Shown here: piece by piece, positions 27,770 to 36,812 of the stretch
Position numbering within the stretch: position 1 is the stretch's first letter
How the letters are laid out: each line of letters begins with the position of its first letter
Assembly: GCF_012516375.2 (NCBI RefSeq)
Contig: NZ_CP051204.2
Location: 3,534,001-3,598,000, forward strand
Direction: 5' to 3'
DNA from: Chitinophaga oryzae
GTDB lineage: Bacteria > Bacteroidota > Bacteroidia > Chitinophagales > Chitinophagaceae
Length of the DNA: 64,000 bases
Made by a program: the position numbers and the translations under genes
The notes under the pieces: generated by a model
What the model was told of the DNA's origin: nothing
The model's database searches: none
Seen by the model: the letters and a program-made list of their open reading frames with translations, nothing else

Positions 27770-28939
27770 TTATTCCAGGATGATGATCCTGTCTTTTGCC
27801 TGTTGCCCCTGCCCGGCCCTGACAAGCCTGAAACGGGCCTGGCCGGTTTGTTCCAGCATATGCACTACTTTGGACAACGGCTGACTTCTGGCGATTTGCC
27901 CGGTGTAGTGTATGTCGGGCTTCGCTTCATATTTTACTTCGATGTCGTACCAGCGTTCCAGGCAACGCATCACAGTTTCCAGATCGGCGTTGTCGAACAG
28001 AAACAGCCCGTTCTTCCAGGCGATAACATCAGGCGCAAAAGTGCGTGCTACCGTCAGCGGCTGGTCGCCGTTGCGGGCCGCTATGGCCTGCTGCCCCGGC
28101 TCCAGTACTACGCCGGCGTCTTTCCCGGGTGTGTTCACTTTCACCCGGCCGTCGACGAGGGTGGTGACAGTATAGGCTTCATTCGTGTAGGCGTTGATGT
28201 TGAAGCTGGTGCCCAGTACCTGTATTTCCTGCCTCGCTGTCTTTACCCTGAAAGGCTGCGCTGCGTTGGCTGCCACTTCGAAATACGCCTCTCCCTGCAG
28301 CTCCACGGTCCTGTCGGCGCCGTTGAAGGCGGTCGGATAACGCAGCGCGGAAGCGGTGTTCAGCCATACCGCGGTACCGTCGGGCAATATGACCCGGAAC
28401 TGGCCGCCGCGCGGGGTCGTCAGCGTATTGTAAGCAGTAACGGCGCTGCGCGCTTGTACGCTGTATTGCAGCTGTCCGCCGGACTGGCGGATAGTGGTCT
28501 GCTGCTGGCCAATCACCTGCTGGCCGCTGCTGTCCAGCGCCACGGTGCTGCCATCGGCCAGCGTCAGCACGGCTTTGTTGCCGCCGGGCGCCTTGTCTGC
28601 CAACGGCGCTACCGCCTCATGGCGGGGCCGCGTGAGCAGCCAGGCGCCGCTGCCTAATAATAACAAGCCGGCAGCGGCGGCCCACCAGCTGCGACGCAGG
28701 TATCGAACGACGGACGAAGAGGCCGGTTTCCCGGTAATATGTTGCAACGTAGCCTGTATGGCCTTTTCCGGCATAGTAGCGGTTCCGCTGGTGGTGCGGA
28801 ACAACTGGTCAATGGCTGTTTTAATGGCGGCTTCATGTGCAGGTTGCCGCATCAGCGCGTCAAACTCCCGGAGCTCGTCGGGCGTAGCCTGGCCGGCAGC
28901 ATTCCTGCTAAATAAATATTCCAGTCGATTTTGGTCCAT
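27770..28939 (-). CDS. FecR-type anti-sigma factor (import locus 2)
   Basis: A 389-residue inner-membrane protein with one membrane helix (~86-103, WAAAAGLLLLGSGAWLL). The periplasmic FecR domain has TPRGGQFRVILPDGTAVWLN, RYPTAFNGADRTVELQGEAY and QEIQVLGTSFNINAYTN. The C-terminal part (ETVMRCLERWYDIEVKYEA) should meet the STN domain of the downstream SusC. It matches the locus 1 FecR in length, order of motifs and the LERWYDIEV segment, so the two loci look paralogous. Confidence 0.93.
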   Translation of the reverse strand: MDQNRLEYLFSRNAAGQATPDELREFDALMRQPAHEAAIKTAIDQLFRTTSGTATMPEKAIQATLQHITGKPASSSVVRYLRRSWWAAAAGLLLLGSGAWLLTRPRHEAVAPLADKAPGGNKAVLTLADGSTVALDSSGQQVIGQQQTTIRQSGGQLQYSVQARSAVTAYNTLTTPRGGQFRVILPDGTAVWLNTASALRYPTAFNGADRTVELQGEAYFEVAANAAQPFRVKTARQEIQVLGTSFNINAYTNEAYTVTTLVDGRVKVNTPGKDAGVVLEPGQQAIAARNGDQPLTVARTFAPDVIAWKNGLFLFDNADLETVMRCLERWYDIEVKYEAKPDIHYTGQIARSQPLSKVVHMLEQTGQARFRLVRAGQGQQAKDRIIILE

Positions 28940-29038
28940 ATAAGCTGTAAACGGTCGTAAATAGTAGGTGGTACGGTGCCGTTAATCATAAAGATCCCGG
29001 AACGCGATGGGGTGGGGGGTACAAAAAAAAATATTTTT

Positions 29039-29641
29039 TTAGTTGAGCATATGCAGGGTGGAGATAAAGATCAGCTCTGCACCGATCATAAAGGCGTCGT
29101 GGGATTCCAGGAAACTGCGGATATTTTTGACGGCCAGCGAAAGATGTTCTTTTACCGTATCGGGACGGATCTGCATCCGGGCGGCGATCTCTTCCCGCTT
29201 TAAACCTTCTTCGCGGCTCAGGCGCCATGCCATCTGCTGCCGGAGCGGCAACTGGCTTACGGCTTTGTTGACCAGCTCGTGGTAGTTGCGGTAAATGATC
29301 TGCTCATCGGTTTCATTGGACACAGGCAGCGGCAGCTCAAGGGTGTCCAGTATGACTTTCAGCCGGGTGCTGCGCCGCAGCGCCTTGTAAGCGTCGTTAC
29401 GCGCGATGATGAACAGCCACGAAGGAATATCCATGATGTCAGGCAGCTGTGCCTGTTGTTTCCATACTTTCAGGAAAACATCCTGCACCAGCTCCTCCGC
29501 AACGGATTCCGTCTGCGTCAGCATCAGTCCTACTTCGTAAATTTTCTGGTAATGGTGACGGAAAAAGACAGCAAAAGCGGATTCATCACCTTTGGCTATC
29601 CGGGCAACGATCTCCCTTTCATTATATTGACTGCCCCTCAT
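29039..29641 (-). CDS. ECF RNA polymerase sigma factor (import locus 2)
   Basis: A 200-residue ECF sigma factor: region 2 around ESAFAVFFRHHYQKIYEVGL and SVAEELVQDVFLKVWKQ, region 4 around SQLPLRQQMAWRLSREEGLK and REEIAARMQIRPDTVKEHLS. Its start is an ATG. It precedes its FecR by about 100 bases. A hydrophobic C-terminal stretch (AFMIGAELIFISTLHML) follows region 4. The 128-base divergent region to the aminotransferase gene has imperfect -7 elements in both directions (TACTTTAG on this strand). Confidence 0.92.
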   Translation of the reverse strand: MRGSQYNEREIVARIAKGDESAFAVFFRHHYQKIYEVGLMLTQTESVAEELVQDVFLKVWKQQAQLPDIMDIPSWLFIIARNDAYKALRRSTRLKVILDTLELPLPVSNETDEQIIYRNYHELVNKAVSQLPLRQQMAWRLSREEGLKREEIAARMQIRPDTVKEHLSLAVKNIRSFLESHDAFMIGAELIFISTLHMLN

Positions 29642-29769
29642 CAGTTAAAGTATTCCCCCGCTCACAAAAGTTGGTTTGGCTGGTTTGGGCGCTAAAGTAT
29701 CAAAATCTTTTTAAAAACACAAACACCGGCCCTTTCAGCGCATTTGCCAAACTTTAAGTAGCTTTAAGG

Positions 29770-30576
29770 ATGGACAATACCTTTATACAGGAACTGGACG
29801 GAAAACCGCTCTCCACCGCGGATATGCCCAGGTTGATGGCATTACAGTACGGACATTTTACAGCGATGCAGGTAAGATCGCGAAAGGTGAAAGGACTGCG
29901 CCTCCACCTGGAAAGACTGGCCCGCAGCAGCAATCAGCTGTTTGGCTGCCAGGTGCCGGAACAACACCTGCTGGATTGTTTGCATCACATCACGCAGGAG
30001 CAGGAAGACTGCTCGCTGCGGCTGAATGTTTTTACTACCGCCTTCGGACAAACGATCATCCGGGAGAAAGACCTGTATGTGCTGATCACCAAAACACCGG
30101 CGGTGGAACCGGCCACACAGCCGCTGAAAGTAAAATCCGCCCCTTTTAAACGCCTGCTGCCGGAAATCAAATACGGCGGCATTGTCTCCGGTATCCTGGC
30201 CTACCGCCGCCAGGCCATGGCAGCCGGGTTCGATGATGTGCTGTATGTGGACGAACAACAGCATATATCGGAAGGCAGCATCTGGAACGTCGGCTTTTAC
30301 GATGGCCAAAGCATCGTATTGCCTGCCACGCCGGCGTTGCCGGGCATTATGGTCCAGCTGCTCTCCGATAGCCTGTGGGGCAACGGGGTGGCGGTCGTTC
30401 ACCGGAACATATCACTGACACAACTATACGAATATAAAAACGCTTTTTATACCAACTCTGTTAACCACCGGGGGATGATCACGCAGATAGACCAACAGGT
30501 GTTTGACCATAGTCAGGAGACACTGGCTGACATACTGGAACGGGCCTACGAAGCGGTCCCCTGGGACAACCTGTAA
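29770..30576 (+). CDS. Class IV aminotransferase / aminodeoxychorismate lyase-like PLP enzyme
   Basis: A 268-residue cytosolic fold-type IV PLP enzyme. It shows RLHLERLARSSNQLFG (substrate-side Arg), the PLP lysine region LLPEIKYGGIV and the ISEGSIWNVGF motif (Glu and Asn contacts to PLP). Length suits 4-amino-4-deoxychorismate lyase or D-/branched-chain aminotransferase relatives; the exact reaction is uncertain. An imperfect -7 (TAGCTTTA) lies directly before the ATG. The methyltransferase gene begins 8 bases after its stop, making a probable two-gene operon. Confidence 0.85.
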   Translation: MDNTFIQELDGKPLSTADMPRLMALQYGHFTAMQVRSRKVKGLRLHLERLARSSNQLFGCQVPEQHLLDCLHHITQEQEDCSLRLNVFTTAFGQTIIREKDLYVLITKTPAVEPATQPLKVKSAPFKRLLPEIKYGGIVSGILAYRRQAMAAGFDDVLYVDEQQHISEGSIWNVGFYDGQSIVLPATPALPGIMVQLLSDSLWGNGVAVVHRNISLTQLYEYKNAFYTNSVNHRGMITQIDQQVFDHSQETLADILERAYEAVPWDNL

Positions 30577-30583
30577 AAGCACG

Positions 30584-31327
30584 ATGAAAGAAAATAAGTA
30601 CGATGATCCCGGCTTCTTCGAAAACTACAGCCGGATGGCACGCTCCGTAGAAGGACTGAACGCCGCAGGAGAATGGGAGGTGTTCCGCCGCCTGCTGCCG
30701 CCGCTGCAAAACAAACGGGTGCTCGACCTCGGCTGCGGCTTTGGATGGCACTGCCGCTATGTAATGGAACAACAGGCCGCCAGCGTGGTAGGAATGGACC
30801 TGTCCGAAAAAATGCTGGAACAGGCACGCCTGCGCAACAACGGACCAGGTATCACCTACCTGCGTGAAGCTATGGAAGACATTAATTTCCCGCTCGGTTC
30901 TTTTGACGTGGTGCTCAGCTCCCTGGCGCTGCATTATGTGGAACACTACGATCTTACCTGCCGCAAAATATACGACTGCCTGTCGCCTGGCGGCCATTTT
31001 GTATTTTCAACGGAACACCCCGTGTTTACCGCCATCGCGGCGCAGGACTGGCATTACGATGCTACCGGTCAGCGGCAGCATTGGCCGTTAGACCACTACC
31101 AGGATGAAGGCCGCCGTGTAGCCCGCTTCCTGGACAACGATGTAGTGAAATATCACCGTACGGTATCTACGCTGATCAACGGCCTGCTGGACGCTGGTTT
31201 CAGCGTCAGCCGCGTGGAAGAGCCGAAGCCCTCGCCGGCCGTGCTGGAGAAGTACCCGGAAATGAAAGACGAAACCCGTCGCCCTATTTTTATCCTGATA
31301 GCGGCGCAGAAACCATCAGCGGTATAA
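30584..31327 (+). CDS. Class I SAM-dependent methyltransferase
   Basis: A 247-residue cytosolic enzyme: SAM-binding motif I VLDLGCGFGWHCRYV, the acidic residue after strand 2 (GMDLSEKMLEQAR) and motif IV SFDVVLSSLALHYV. The frame is open upstream into the preceding gene, but MKENKYDDPGFFENYSRMAR is the natural start for this methyltransferase-11 family. It follows the aminotransferase by 8 bases and overlaps the convergent TolC gene by 12 bases at its 3' end. Substrate unknown. Confidence 0.88.
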   Translation: MKENKYDDPGFFENYSRMARSVEGLNAAGEWEVFRRLLPPLQNKRVLDLGCGFGWHCRYVMEQQAASVVGMDLSEKMLEQARLRNNGPGITYLREAMEDINFPLGSFDVVLSSLALHYVEHYDLTCRKIYDCLSPGGHFVFSTEHPVFTAIAAQDWHYDATGQRQHWPLDHYQDEGRRVARFLDNDVVKYHRTVSTLINGLLDAGFSVSRVEEPKPSPAVLEKYPEMKDETRRPIFILIAAQKPSAV

Positions 31328-32554
31328 CTGCCAGTCATACACGGCAATCATTTCATATAGCTGTTGCCGGTACTCCCGCAGCTGTAATTCCATGATGGTA
31401 ACGGCCTCGAGGGAACGCAGCACGGTAGCCAGGCCCAGCCTGTTTTCCCGGTAGCGCGCCATATCCGCCTCCAGCGCCTGTTGCAGGAGCGGGATTATTT
31501 TTTCGCTCATGCCGTATACCCGTTGCTGTAAGTCGCGGATATCCCGCTCCAGCGCCGCCAGGCGGGCCTGTGTCTGCTGCAGCAGGTTGGTCCGCTGTTC
31601 GGTGAGCGCCGCAATGTCTGCCTGGATGGCCCGCGCTTTCCGCCGGTGATACCCCGCCGCCCATGGCGCCAGCGGTATCCGGATGCCGGCCATGATGTTA
31701 AAACTGTTCGGCACCAACGGCGATAAGGGGAAAAACTGGTAAAAACCTGCTTTGAAATCCGGCTTTTGCTCCTGCCGTAATGCTTTCCTGTTAAGATATT
31801 GCCACCGTATCGCTTCTTCCAGCTGATAGACTTCCTGGTTTGTTCGGGCCAGTGAAACCGTATCTGTATGGCCGGGGGTAAACACCGGCGCGTACAGGCT
31901 GTCTGTTGTAAAATCTTCGGGGAGAGACAACAAACTGCACAGGCGTGCTTTGGAACCGGCCGCCAGCGCTTCTTCCAGGCGGATACGGGTACGCACCTCC
32001 GTCAGCCGCGCGGCCGCCATGCTAACGTCGGCGACCTGTGCCTGCCGGTATGGAAGGCGTACCAGCGCTACCTGGTGGAGGAAAGACAGGACCTGCTCCT
32101 GCCGCTGCAGTACTGCGGCTTTCTGTAATGCCATCACCCTGTGGATATACTGTTGCCGCGCGGTGAAATGAAGCCGGTGCAACAGGATGGTCTGTGCGGT
32201 CTGTACCATATCCGTCTGAAAAGCAAGATACCGATAACGGGCCCTGAGCCGCCCGGGATGCGGGATCTCCTGCTCCACCTGTACGATGCGGCTGCCCAGC
32301 GCCACGTCATTGTAAACATAACGGGCCGACCATGGGATCATAAACGTGCCGGCGCCCACCACCGGCGGCGCCCAGGCGAGGGCCGCGCCGGCACTCAACC
32401 GGTAGGCCTGTGCCCTCAGGGTATATGCCTGTAACAGCAGATGGCTGTGCGCTATGCGGGACAGCATACTGTCGGGCTGGAGCACGGGCGCCGATTGCGC
32501 TCCTGACTTTTGCAGGGCGATGAGCAGCAGGAAGACCAGTAACCGGTACCTCAT
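31316..32554 (-). CDS. TolC-family outer-membrane efflux protein
   Basis: A 412-residue exported protein with a signal peptide (LLVFLLLIALQKSGAQ). The predicted long coiled helices (IQADIAALTEQRTNLLQQTQ; RLAALERDIRDLQQRVYGMS) and the closing RYRENRLGLATVLRSLEAVT fit the TolC/OEP family. It appears shorter in the beta-barrel parts than typical TolC proteins. The frame also opens at a TTG at 32557; the ATG at 32554 is preferred and overlaps the stop of the propeller lipoprotein by one base. No RND pump or adaptor is encoded nearby, so it probably joins partners encoded elsewhere. Confidence 0.85.
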   Translation of the reverse strand: MRYRLLVFLLLIALQKSGAQSAPVLQPDSMLSRIAHSHLLLQAYTLRAQAYRLSAGAALAWAPPVVGAGTFMIPWSARYVYNDVALGSRIVQVEQEIPHPGRLRARYRYLAFQTDMVQTAQTILLHRLHFTARQQYIHRVMALQKAAVLQRQEQVLSFLHQVALVRLPYRQAQVADVSMAAARLTEVRTRIRLEEALAAGSKARLCSLLSLPEDFTTDSLYAPVFTPGHTDTVSLARTNQEVYQLEEAIRWQYLNRKALRQEQKPDFKAGFYQFFPLSPLVPNSFNIMAGIRIPLAPWAAGYHRRKARAIQADIAALTEQRTNLLQQTQARLAALERDIRDLQQRVYGMSEKIIPLLQQALEADMARYRENRLGLATVLRSLEAVTIMELQLREYRQQLYEMIAVYDWQLYR

Positions 32555-33783
32555 CAATGATGCATATAGTGAGCCTTGCCTAAGGTGCCTTCAATGGATT
32601 CAGGCAGTAACTGGTACTTGTTGCGCATGTCCACCGTGCCCAGTTTTTCCCCGGTGTTGATGTCTACCACGTCAATAGTACCGGCATTGAGGTTGGGCAG
32701 GTTCAACAGGTTATTTTGCACCGCTACCACGGAACGGCCGGATTTGGTTTTGAAAAAGGCCATGTGATGCGCGCCCTTGTCGGCCGGCAGCGTCCGTACC
32801 TGCCGCAGCTCGGGGAGGTAGTTGAGATCAAAGACCAGTATTTTCCCCGGCTGCCCGAAGCTCACATACATGAGTTTATCATCCGCGATGTAAAATTCCA
32901 ATGCCCAGCCCAGTCCTTTGGACGCCCCTTTTAGTACCCGCTTGAACTCACTGTACTGACGTGCTTCTGCGTTGAAAGAGGCCATCCAGATATCGCCGCC
33001 GATCATGGTGTTGGCGAGCGCATAGGGTGGGTATTCGTTGCGGAGCAGCAGCACTTCCACAGGACTCGACAGGTCGTTGGCGCTGTCTGCCACGCGGTAG
33101 GTTTTGATGATGTTGAAAGTATGCATGTCTATCAGCGTGCAGGTGTTACCGACGCCACTGGTAAGGTCCGGATGAATGGTAGACGTCACCATGGCGAGGC
33201 CTTTGTCTTCATAGATGGAAATGCCATGCGGATACATAATGAATTTATCGGGATTGACATCGATAGAGGACGAAATGGTTTTGATCAGCTGGTTGTTTTG
33301 CGCATTGAAAACGCCGACACTGCCATCGCGGAGGCCTCCCTTGCCGCCCATGAATGTGACCCAGTACTGGCCGTTGCGGGTAAAGAATATATCTTCTCCT
33401 ACCGTGTTCCCGCCGGTGTTTATGGGATTTACCTGGTAGATCACCGGGTAGCCTTCATGGTTCCACTCCATCTTCAGTTCATAGAGATAACTGCCGCCCA
33501 GTGCGGTAGTGTACAGTTTTTTGTCATCCCGGTTGAAATACAGGTGATGGGGTAATACGCCTTTGCCCAGTTCTGTTTTGTGAAGGATCTTCCCGAAGTC
33601 CGGAGATTCGGGGTCCAGCTCCATCACGGCAATACCATCGTTGCCGCCGGCCAGGTGCCGGTAGTCGATAAAGAAAAGTGTCTTCTGCTTGTCGGCAGGG
33701 TTCTCAATTTTTTTGCAGGCGTGCAACAGTAACAGGGAGCAACAACAAAACAGGATTTTGATCAATAACAGTGCGTTTTTCAT
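32554..33783 (-). CDS. Beta-propeller lipoprotein (YncE- or SBP56-like)
   Basis: A 409-residue lipoprotein (signal ending LLLLHACKK). The mature part is made of repeated four-stranded units, as in seven-bladed propellers. GIAVMELDPESPDFGKILHK and LPHHLYFNRDDKKLYTTALG resemble the N-terminal blades of selenium-binding protein/methanethiol oxidase, while the general layout also suits YncE-type surface propellers. His-rich spots (LPHHL, YPHGISI, GAHHMAF, AHYMHH) could bind metal. It is coupled to the TolC-family gene, suggesting a shared export or binding role. Family choice is tentative. Confidence 0.72.
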   Translation of the reverse strand: MKNALLLIKILFCCCSLLLLHACKKIENPADKQKTLFFIDYRHLAGGNDGIAVMELDPESPDFGKILHKTELGKGVLPHHLYFNRDDKKLYTTALGGSYLYELKMEWNHEGYPVIYQVNPINTGGNTVGEDIFFTRNGQYWVTFMGGKGGLRDGSVGVFNAQNNQLIKTISSSIDVNPDKFIMYPHGISIYEDKGLAMVTSTIHPDLTSGVGNTCTLIDMHTFNIIKTYRVADSANDLSSPVEVLLLRNEYPPYALANTMIGGDIWMASFNAEARQYSEFKRVLKGASKGLGWALEFYIADDKLMYVSFGQPGKILVFDLNYLPELRQVRTLPADKGAHHMAFFKTKSGRSVVAVQNNLLNLPNLNAGTIDVVDINTGEKLGTVDMRNKYQLLPESIEGTLGKAHYMHH

Positions 33784-33973
33784 ACGTGGCAGTTTTTTAA
33801 AAGAGCATGAAGAGTTTAAATAGAGCTATAAAACTAACGGACGTGCTAAGAACTTATATAGCAGTCTGTTACTGAAGTTGTTCTGCATAGGCGCGCGGTA
33901 CTTTTAACGTTGGCTGTACCATTCGCCAGTGCAGTGATTTGTTACTATTCGTGAACCTTTAATTCCACCCACC

Positions 33974-34807
33974 ATGGAAAATGCTTTGCACCCCGGCGAT
34001 TACTGGGACCATAGGTCCGATGATCGCAGACGATGGGAAAATGTTATCAACCTTTTTCTGAAGCCTGTCACAACCGCATTGTTGCAACACCTTCACCTGA
34101 AAAATCCTGTGCGGATACTCGATGTCGGCACGGGGACCGGCGAGCCGGGATTGTCTATTGCACAGTTATATCCGGAAGCGGAGGTAACGGGAACGGATAT
34201 ATCTACCCGTATGCTGGATATCGCTAAAGGAAAAGCGATAGAACGAGGATTGGCTAATTTTGACGTGGTATGCTGCGACGCAGTCGCCATGCCTTTTGAA
34301 GACCATTGGTTCGATGCCGTGGTATGCAGGAACGGCGTCATGTTTTTTAAAAACATTACAGACGGACTGCGGGAGATCAACCGGGTATTGAAGCCTGGCG
34401 GCCGGCTGGCGGTGTCTGCATGGGGATTGCTGGAGCAAAACCTGTGGATCAGTCTTGTGTTGGACATCATCGCCGCTGTGACCCGCCGGAAGCTGTACAA
34501 CCAGCATGTACCGGGCATGTTCCACTGTATGCAGCCCGGGGTGATGGCCGACTGGTTTGAAACAGCCCATTTGCAAGCAGTGCAGGAGGAAGCGCTGACA
34601 GGCATTGTGCAGTTTAATTCAGTTGGCGATCACTGGCAGTATGTGACGCGCGTGAGCGCGGATGTGGTCAATGCACTGAAAGATATCCCGCCGCCGGTAC
34701 AGGAGATCATCCGGTCGGAAGTGGCCAGCGCGGTAGGGCGGCATGTGATAGACGACAAGCTTTATTTTCAGTGGAGCCTGCGGGTGACTTCAGGCACTAA
34801 GGCCTGA
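33974..34807 (+). CDS. Class I SAM-dependent methyltransferase (UbiE/COQ5-like)
   Basis: A 277-residue enzyme. Motif I is RILDVGTGTGEPGLSIAQLY, motif II TGTDISTRMLDIAKGKA and motif III PFEDHWFDAVVCRNGVMFF, followed by REINRVLKPGGRLAVSAWG. This is the layout of UbiE-type methyltransferases, though it is not next to menaquinone genes. The ~190-base upstream gap holds no gene. Its 3' end overlaps the convergent cfa gene by 11 bases. Confidence 0.87.
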   Translation: MENALHPGDYWDHRSDDRRRWENVINLFLKPVTTALLQHLHLKNPVRILDVGTGTGEPGLSIAQLYPEAEVTGTDISTRMLDIAKGKAIERGLANFDVVCCDAVAMPFEDHWFDAVVCRNGVMFFKNITDGLREINRVLKPGGRLAVSAWGLLEQNLWISLVLDIIAAVTRRKLYNQHVPGMFHCMQPGVMADWFETAHLQAVQEEALTGIVQFNSVGDHWQYVTRVSADVVNALKDIPPPVQEIIRSEVASAVGRHVIDDKLYFQWSLRVTSGTKA

Positions 34808-35963
34808 TGGCGCCGGCATATGTCAGCCCATTGTTTTCAAGGGCGGTAGTGAAGCGGTAACCGCCGGGCAGGCCGCTTTTCGACAGCACGATCTGCCATA
34901 GCTGGCTATGCCGTGCGCGGAACGACGCCGCACAGGACAACAGGTAATATTTCCACATGCGGAAGAAAGACTGATCGTACCGGTTCCTGAGCTTGTCCCA
35001 GTTGGCACTGATGTTTTCATACCAGGCCATGAGGGTTTTATCGTAGTTGACGCTGAAATTCTCCCAGTGTTCCATCACGAAAATACCTTCTATGGCCTGG
35101 CCTATCTGCCGGATCGTCGGGATAACGGCGCCGGGGAAAATGTATTTGTTGAGCCACTGATCGGTGAAGGCGTGCGTTTCGTTGCCGCCGATGGTATGCA
35201 GCAGGAACAGGCCGTTATCTTTCAGGCAGCGGGAGGCGACCTTCATATATTCGCTGTAGTTATGTGAGCCTACGTGCTCAAACATGCCCAACGAAACAAT
35301 AGCGTCGAATTTTTCATTCAGCAGGCGGTAGTCCTGCAGCCGCAGGGTGACGGGCAGGCCGGCGCACAGCTGCTGCCCGAGGGCCAGCTGTTCTTTGGAG
35401 ATGGTCACCCCGGTGACGCTTACCCCGTATTTTTCGGCGGCATACTTCGCAAAGCTTCCCCAGCCGCAACCAATGTCGAGGACATGCATGCCGGGCTTCA
35501 GCTGCAGCTTGCGGCAGGAGAGGTCCAGTTTGTTTTCCTGGGCCTGGTCCAGCGTGGCGGCGTTGTCCCAGAATGCGCAGGTGTACACGAGGCGTTTGTC
35601 CAGCATGTTCAGGAAAAGATCGTTGCCTGCGTCGTAGTGGCGCTGGCCGTTACGGGTGGCGCGGGCAGGGCGCTGGAAGTTAAACATGCGGGCCAGCAGG
35701 ATGTCCATCTTCAGCCGTATGCTTTTGCGGACGCTTTTGTCGAGGTTGGAACGCAGCAGTTTATAAAAGAATTCGTCCAGCCGGAGGCAGTCCCAGTAGC
35801 CATCCATATACGACTCGCCCAGTCCGAGAGAGCCGTTGTACAAGGCCCGGGAATAAAAATCTTCGTTGTATACGCGTATGTCCCACGGGTTGCTTCCATT
35901 AACCGTGATGCCCGCTGCCGACAGCAGCCGGGTGACAATACCCTTTGATTTTTCGTTGTTCAT
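34797..35963 (-). CDS. cfa: Cyclopropane-fatty-acyl-phospholipid synthase
   Basis: A 388-residue enzyme (E. coli Cfa has 382). Visible are NPWDIRVYNEDFYSRALYNG and the SLGLGESYMDGYWDC block at the N terminus, HYDAGNDLFLNMLDKRLVYT before the SAM domain, and motif I VLDIGCGWGSFAKYAAEKYG. GMFEHVGSHNYSEYM carries the conserved Glu/His used in bicarbonate binding. It methylenates double bonds of membrane phospholipid acyl chains using SAM. The frame is open upstream to 36104, but MNNEKSKGIVTRLL at 35963 is the natural start. It is divergent from the TetR gene at 36213. Confidence 0.92.
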   Translation of the reverse strand: MNNEKSKGIVTRLLSAAGITVNGSNPWDIRVYNEDFYSRALYNGSLGLGESYMDGYWDCLRLDEFFYKLLRSNLDKSVRKSIRLKMDILLARMFNFQRPARATRNGQRHYDAGNDLFLNMLDKRLVYTCAFWDNAATLDQAQENKLDLSCRKLQLKPGMHVLDIGCGWGSFAKYAAEKYGVSVTGVTISKEQLALGQQLCAGLPVTLRLQDYRLLNEKFDAIVSLGMFEHVGSHNYSEYMKVASRCLKDNGLFLLHTIGGNETHAFTDQWLNKYIFPGAVIPTIRQIGQAIEGIFVMEHWENFSVNYDKTLMAWYENISANWDKLRNRYDQSFFRMWKYYLLSCAASFRARHSQLWQIVLSKSGLPGGYRFTTALENNGLTYAGAIRP

Positions 35964-36162
35964 GGCTGTATAACAAGTTAACAGGCCAGGAGAGCTATTT
36001 GTTCCCGCCAAAGTGATTTTTTTGAGGTGTCGGGCCGTTTGGGGGTGCGATCGCCTGCTACAAATGTAACAATATTTCACGGGTAAAAACCACCGCTGCT
36101 GCATGCCCCTCGCAGTATAGCCTGAGGCTGTCGTTTGCTTTTTTGGAATACTGTTTTATAAT

Positions 36163-36177
36163 TTGAACAGTGTTCAA
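36163..36177. promoter_or_regulatory. Palindromic operator upstream of TetR gene 1
   Basis: TTGAACA-G-TGTTCAA, a perfect 7-bp inverted repeat with one central base, lies just upstream of the -7 element at 36178-36185, in the -33/-7 spacer. This placement fits autorepression by the TetR protein encoded at 36213. Confidence 0.7.
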
Positions 36178-36185
36178 TATATTTG
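36178..36185 (+). promoter_or_regulatory. Bacteroidota -7 promoter element for TetR gene 1
   Basis: TATATTTG is an exact match to TAnnTTTG, 27 bases before the ATG at 36213 and immediately after the palindromic operator. Confidence 0.65.
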
Positions 36186-36212
36186 CAGGTATAAAAACGT
36201 GAACAGGCTAAT

Positions 36213-36812
36213 ATGAAGAACAAGGCCTTGCAGGAACAACGGATCAGGGGGTACTTCATCGAAGCGACCAAAGAGATCCTGAAAAGCGAAGGACTGAAAA
36301 GTGTCAGCGTCCGCAACATTGCGGAGAAGGCAGGTTATTCCTTTGCCACGCTGTACAACTATTTTAAGGACGCCAAAGACCTGGTATTCCTCTGTGTACA
36401 GGACTTCCAGGAAGAATGCAGCGCGCATGTGGCCACCCGCAGCGCCAAAGCGGCAAGAGGAGAGAAGAAGCTGCGTGCCATCCTCCTGGCTTACCTGGAG
36501 TATTTCGTACAATATCCCGGCATATTTGAACTGTTCTTCATGGAAAAACTGTCGGAGCTGAACAAACAGCCGGAGACAGCTCCTATGATCACCGGCTTCC
36601 TGGACAGGCTGTGCGAAGAAGAATGGAAATACCTGGTCGCAAATAAAGCTGTGAGCGTGGCAGCGGCAACCAATAAAAAAGCGGCGCTCCTGTACGGGCT
36701 TTCCGGCCTGCTGTTGTTGTACATCAACCGGCAGATGCCCGCAGGTTACCCGGCGTTCCTGAAAGCAGCCAATAGCTTCATCGACAGCCAGCTAAAAGAG
36801 ATGAACACATGA
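36213..36812 (+). CDS. TetR/AcrR family regulator
   Basis: A 199-residue regulator. The N-terminal HTH reads IRGYFIEATKEILKSEGLKS, then NIAEKAGYSFATLYNYFKDA; the ligand-binding domain is helical and ends with YPAFLKAANSFIDSQLKEM. A perfect palindrome at its promoter is its likely operator. It overlaps the GIY-YIG-like gene by 4 bases (ATGA). The divergent neighbour cfa could also be controlled from the shared upstream region, which would link the regulator to membrane lipids; this is inference. Confidence 0.9.
   Translation: MKNKALQEQRIRGYFIEATKEILKSEGLKSVSVRNIAEKAGYSFATLYNYFKDAKDLVFLCVQDFQEECSAHVATRSAKAARGEKKLRAILLAYLEYFVQYPGIFELFFMEKLSELNKQPETAPMITGFLDRLCEEEWKYLVANKAVSVAAATNKKAALLYGLSGLLLLYINRQMPAGYPAFLKAANSFIDSQLKEMNT

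Noticed and set aside
2009..29641. Classical polysaccharide utilisation loci
   Set aside because: No glycoside hydrolase, lyase or carbohydrate esterase accompanies either SusCD pair, so they are called import loci without a glycan substrate.
36105..36212. The upstream-extended start of cfa at 36104
   Set aside because: The extra 47 residues have no family similarity and would run across the divergent promoter region.
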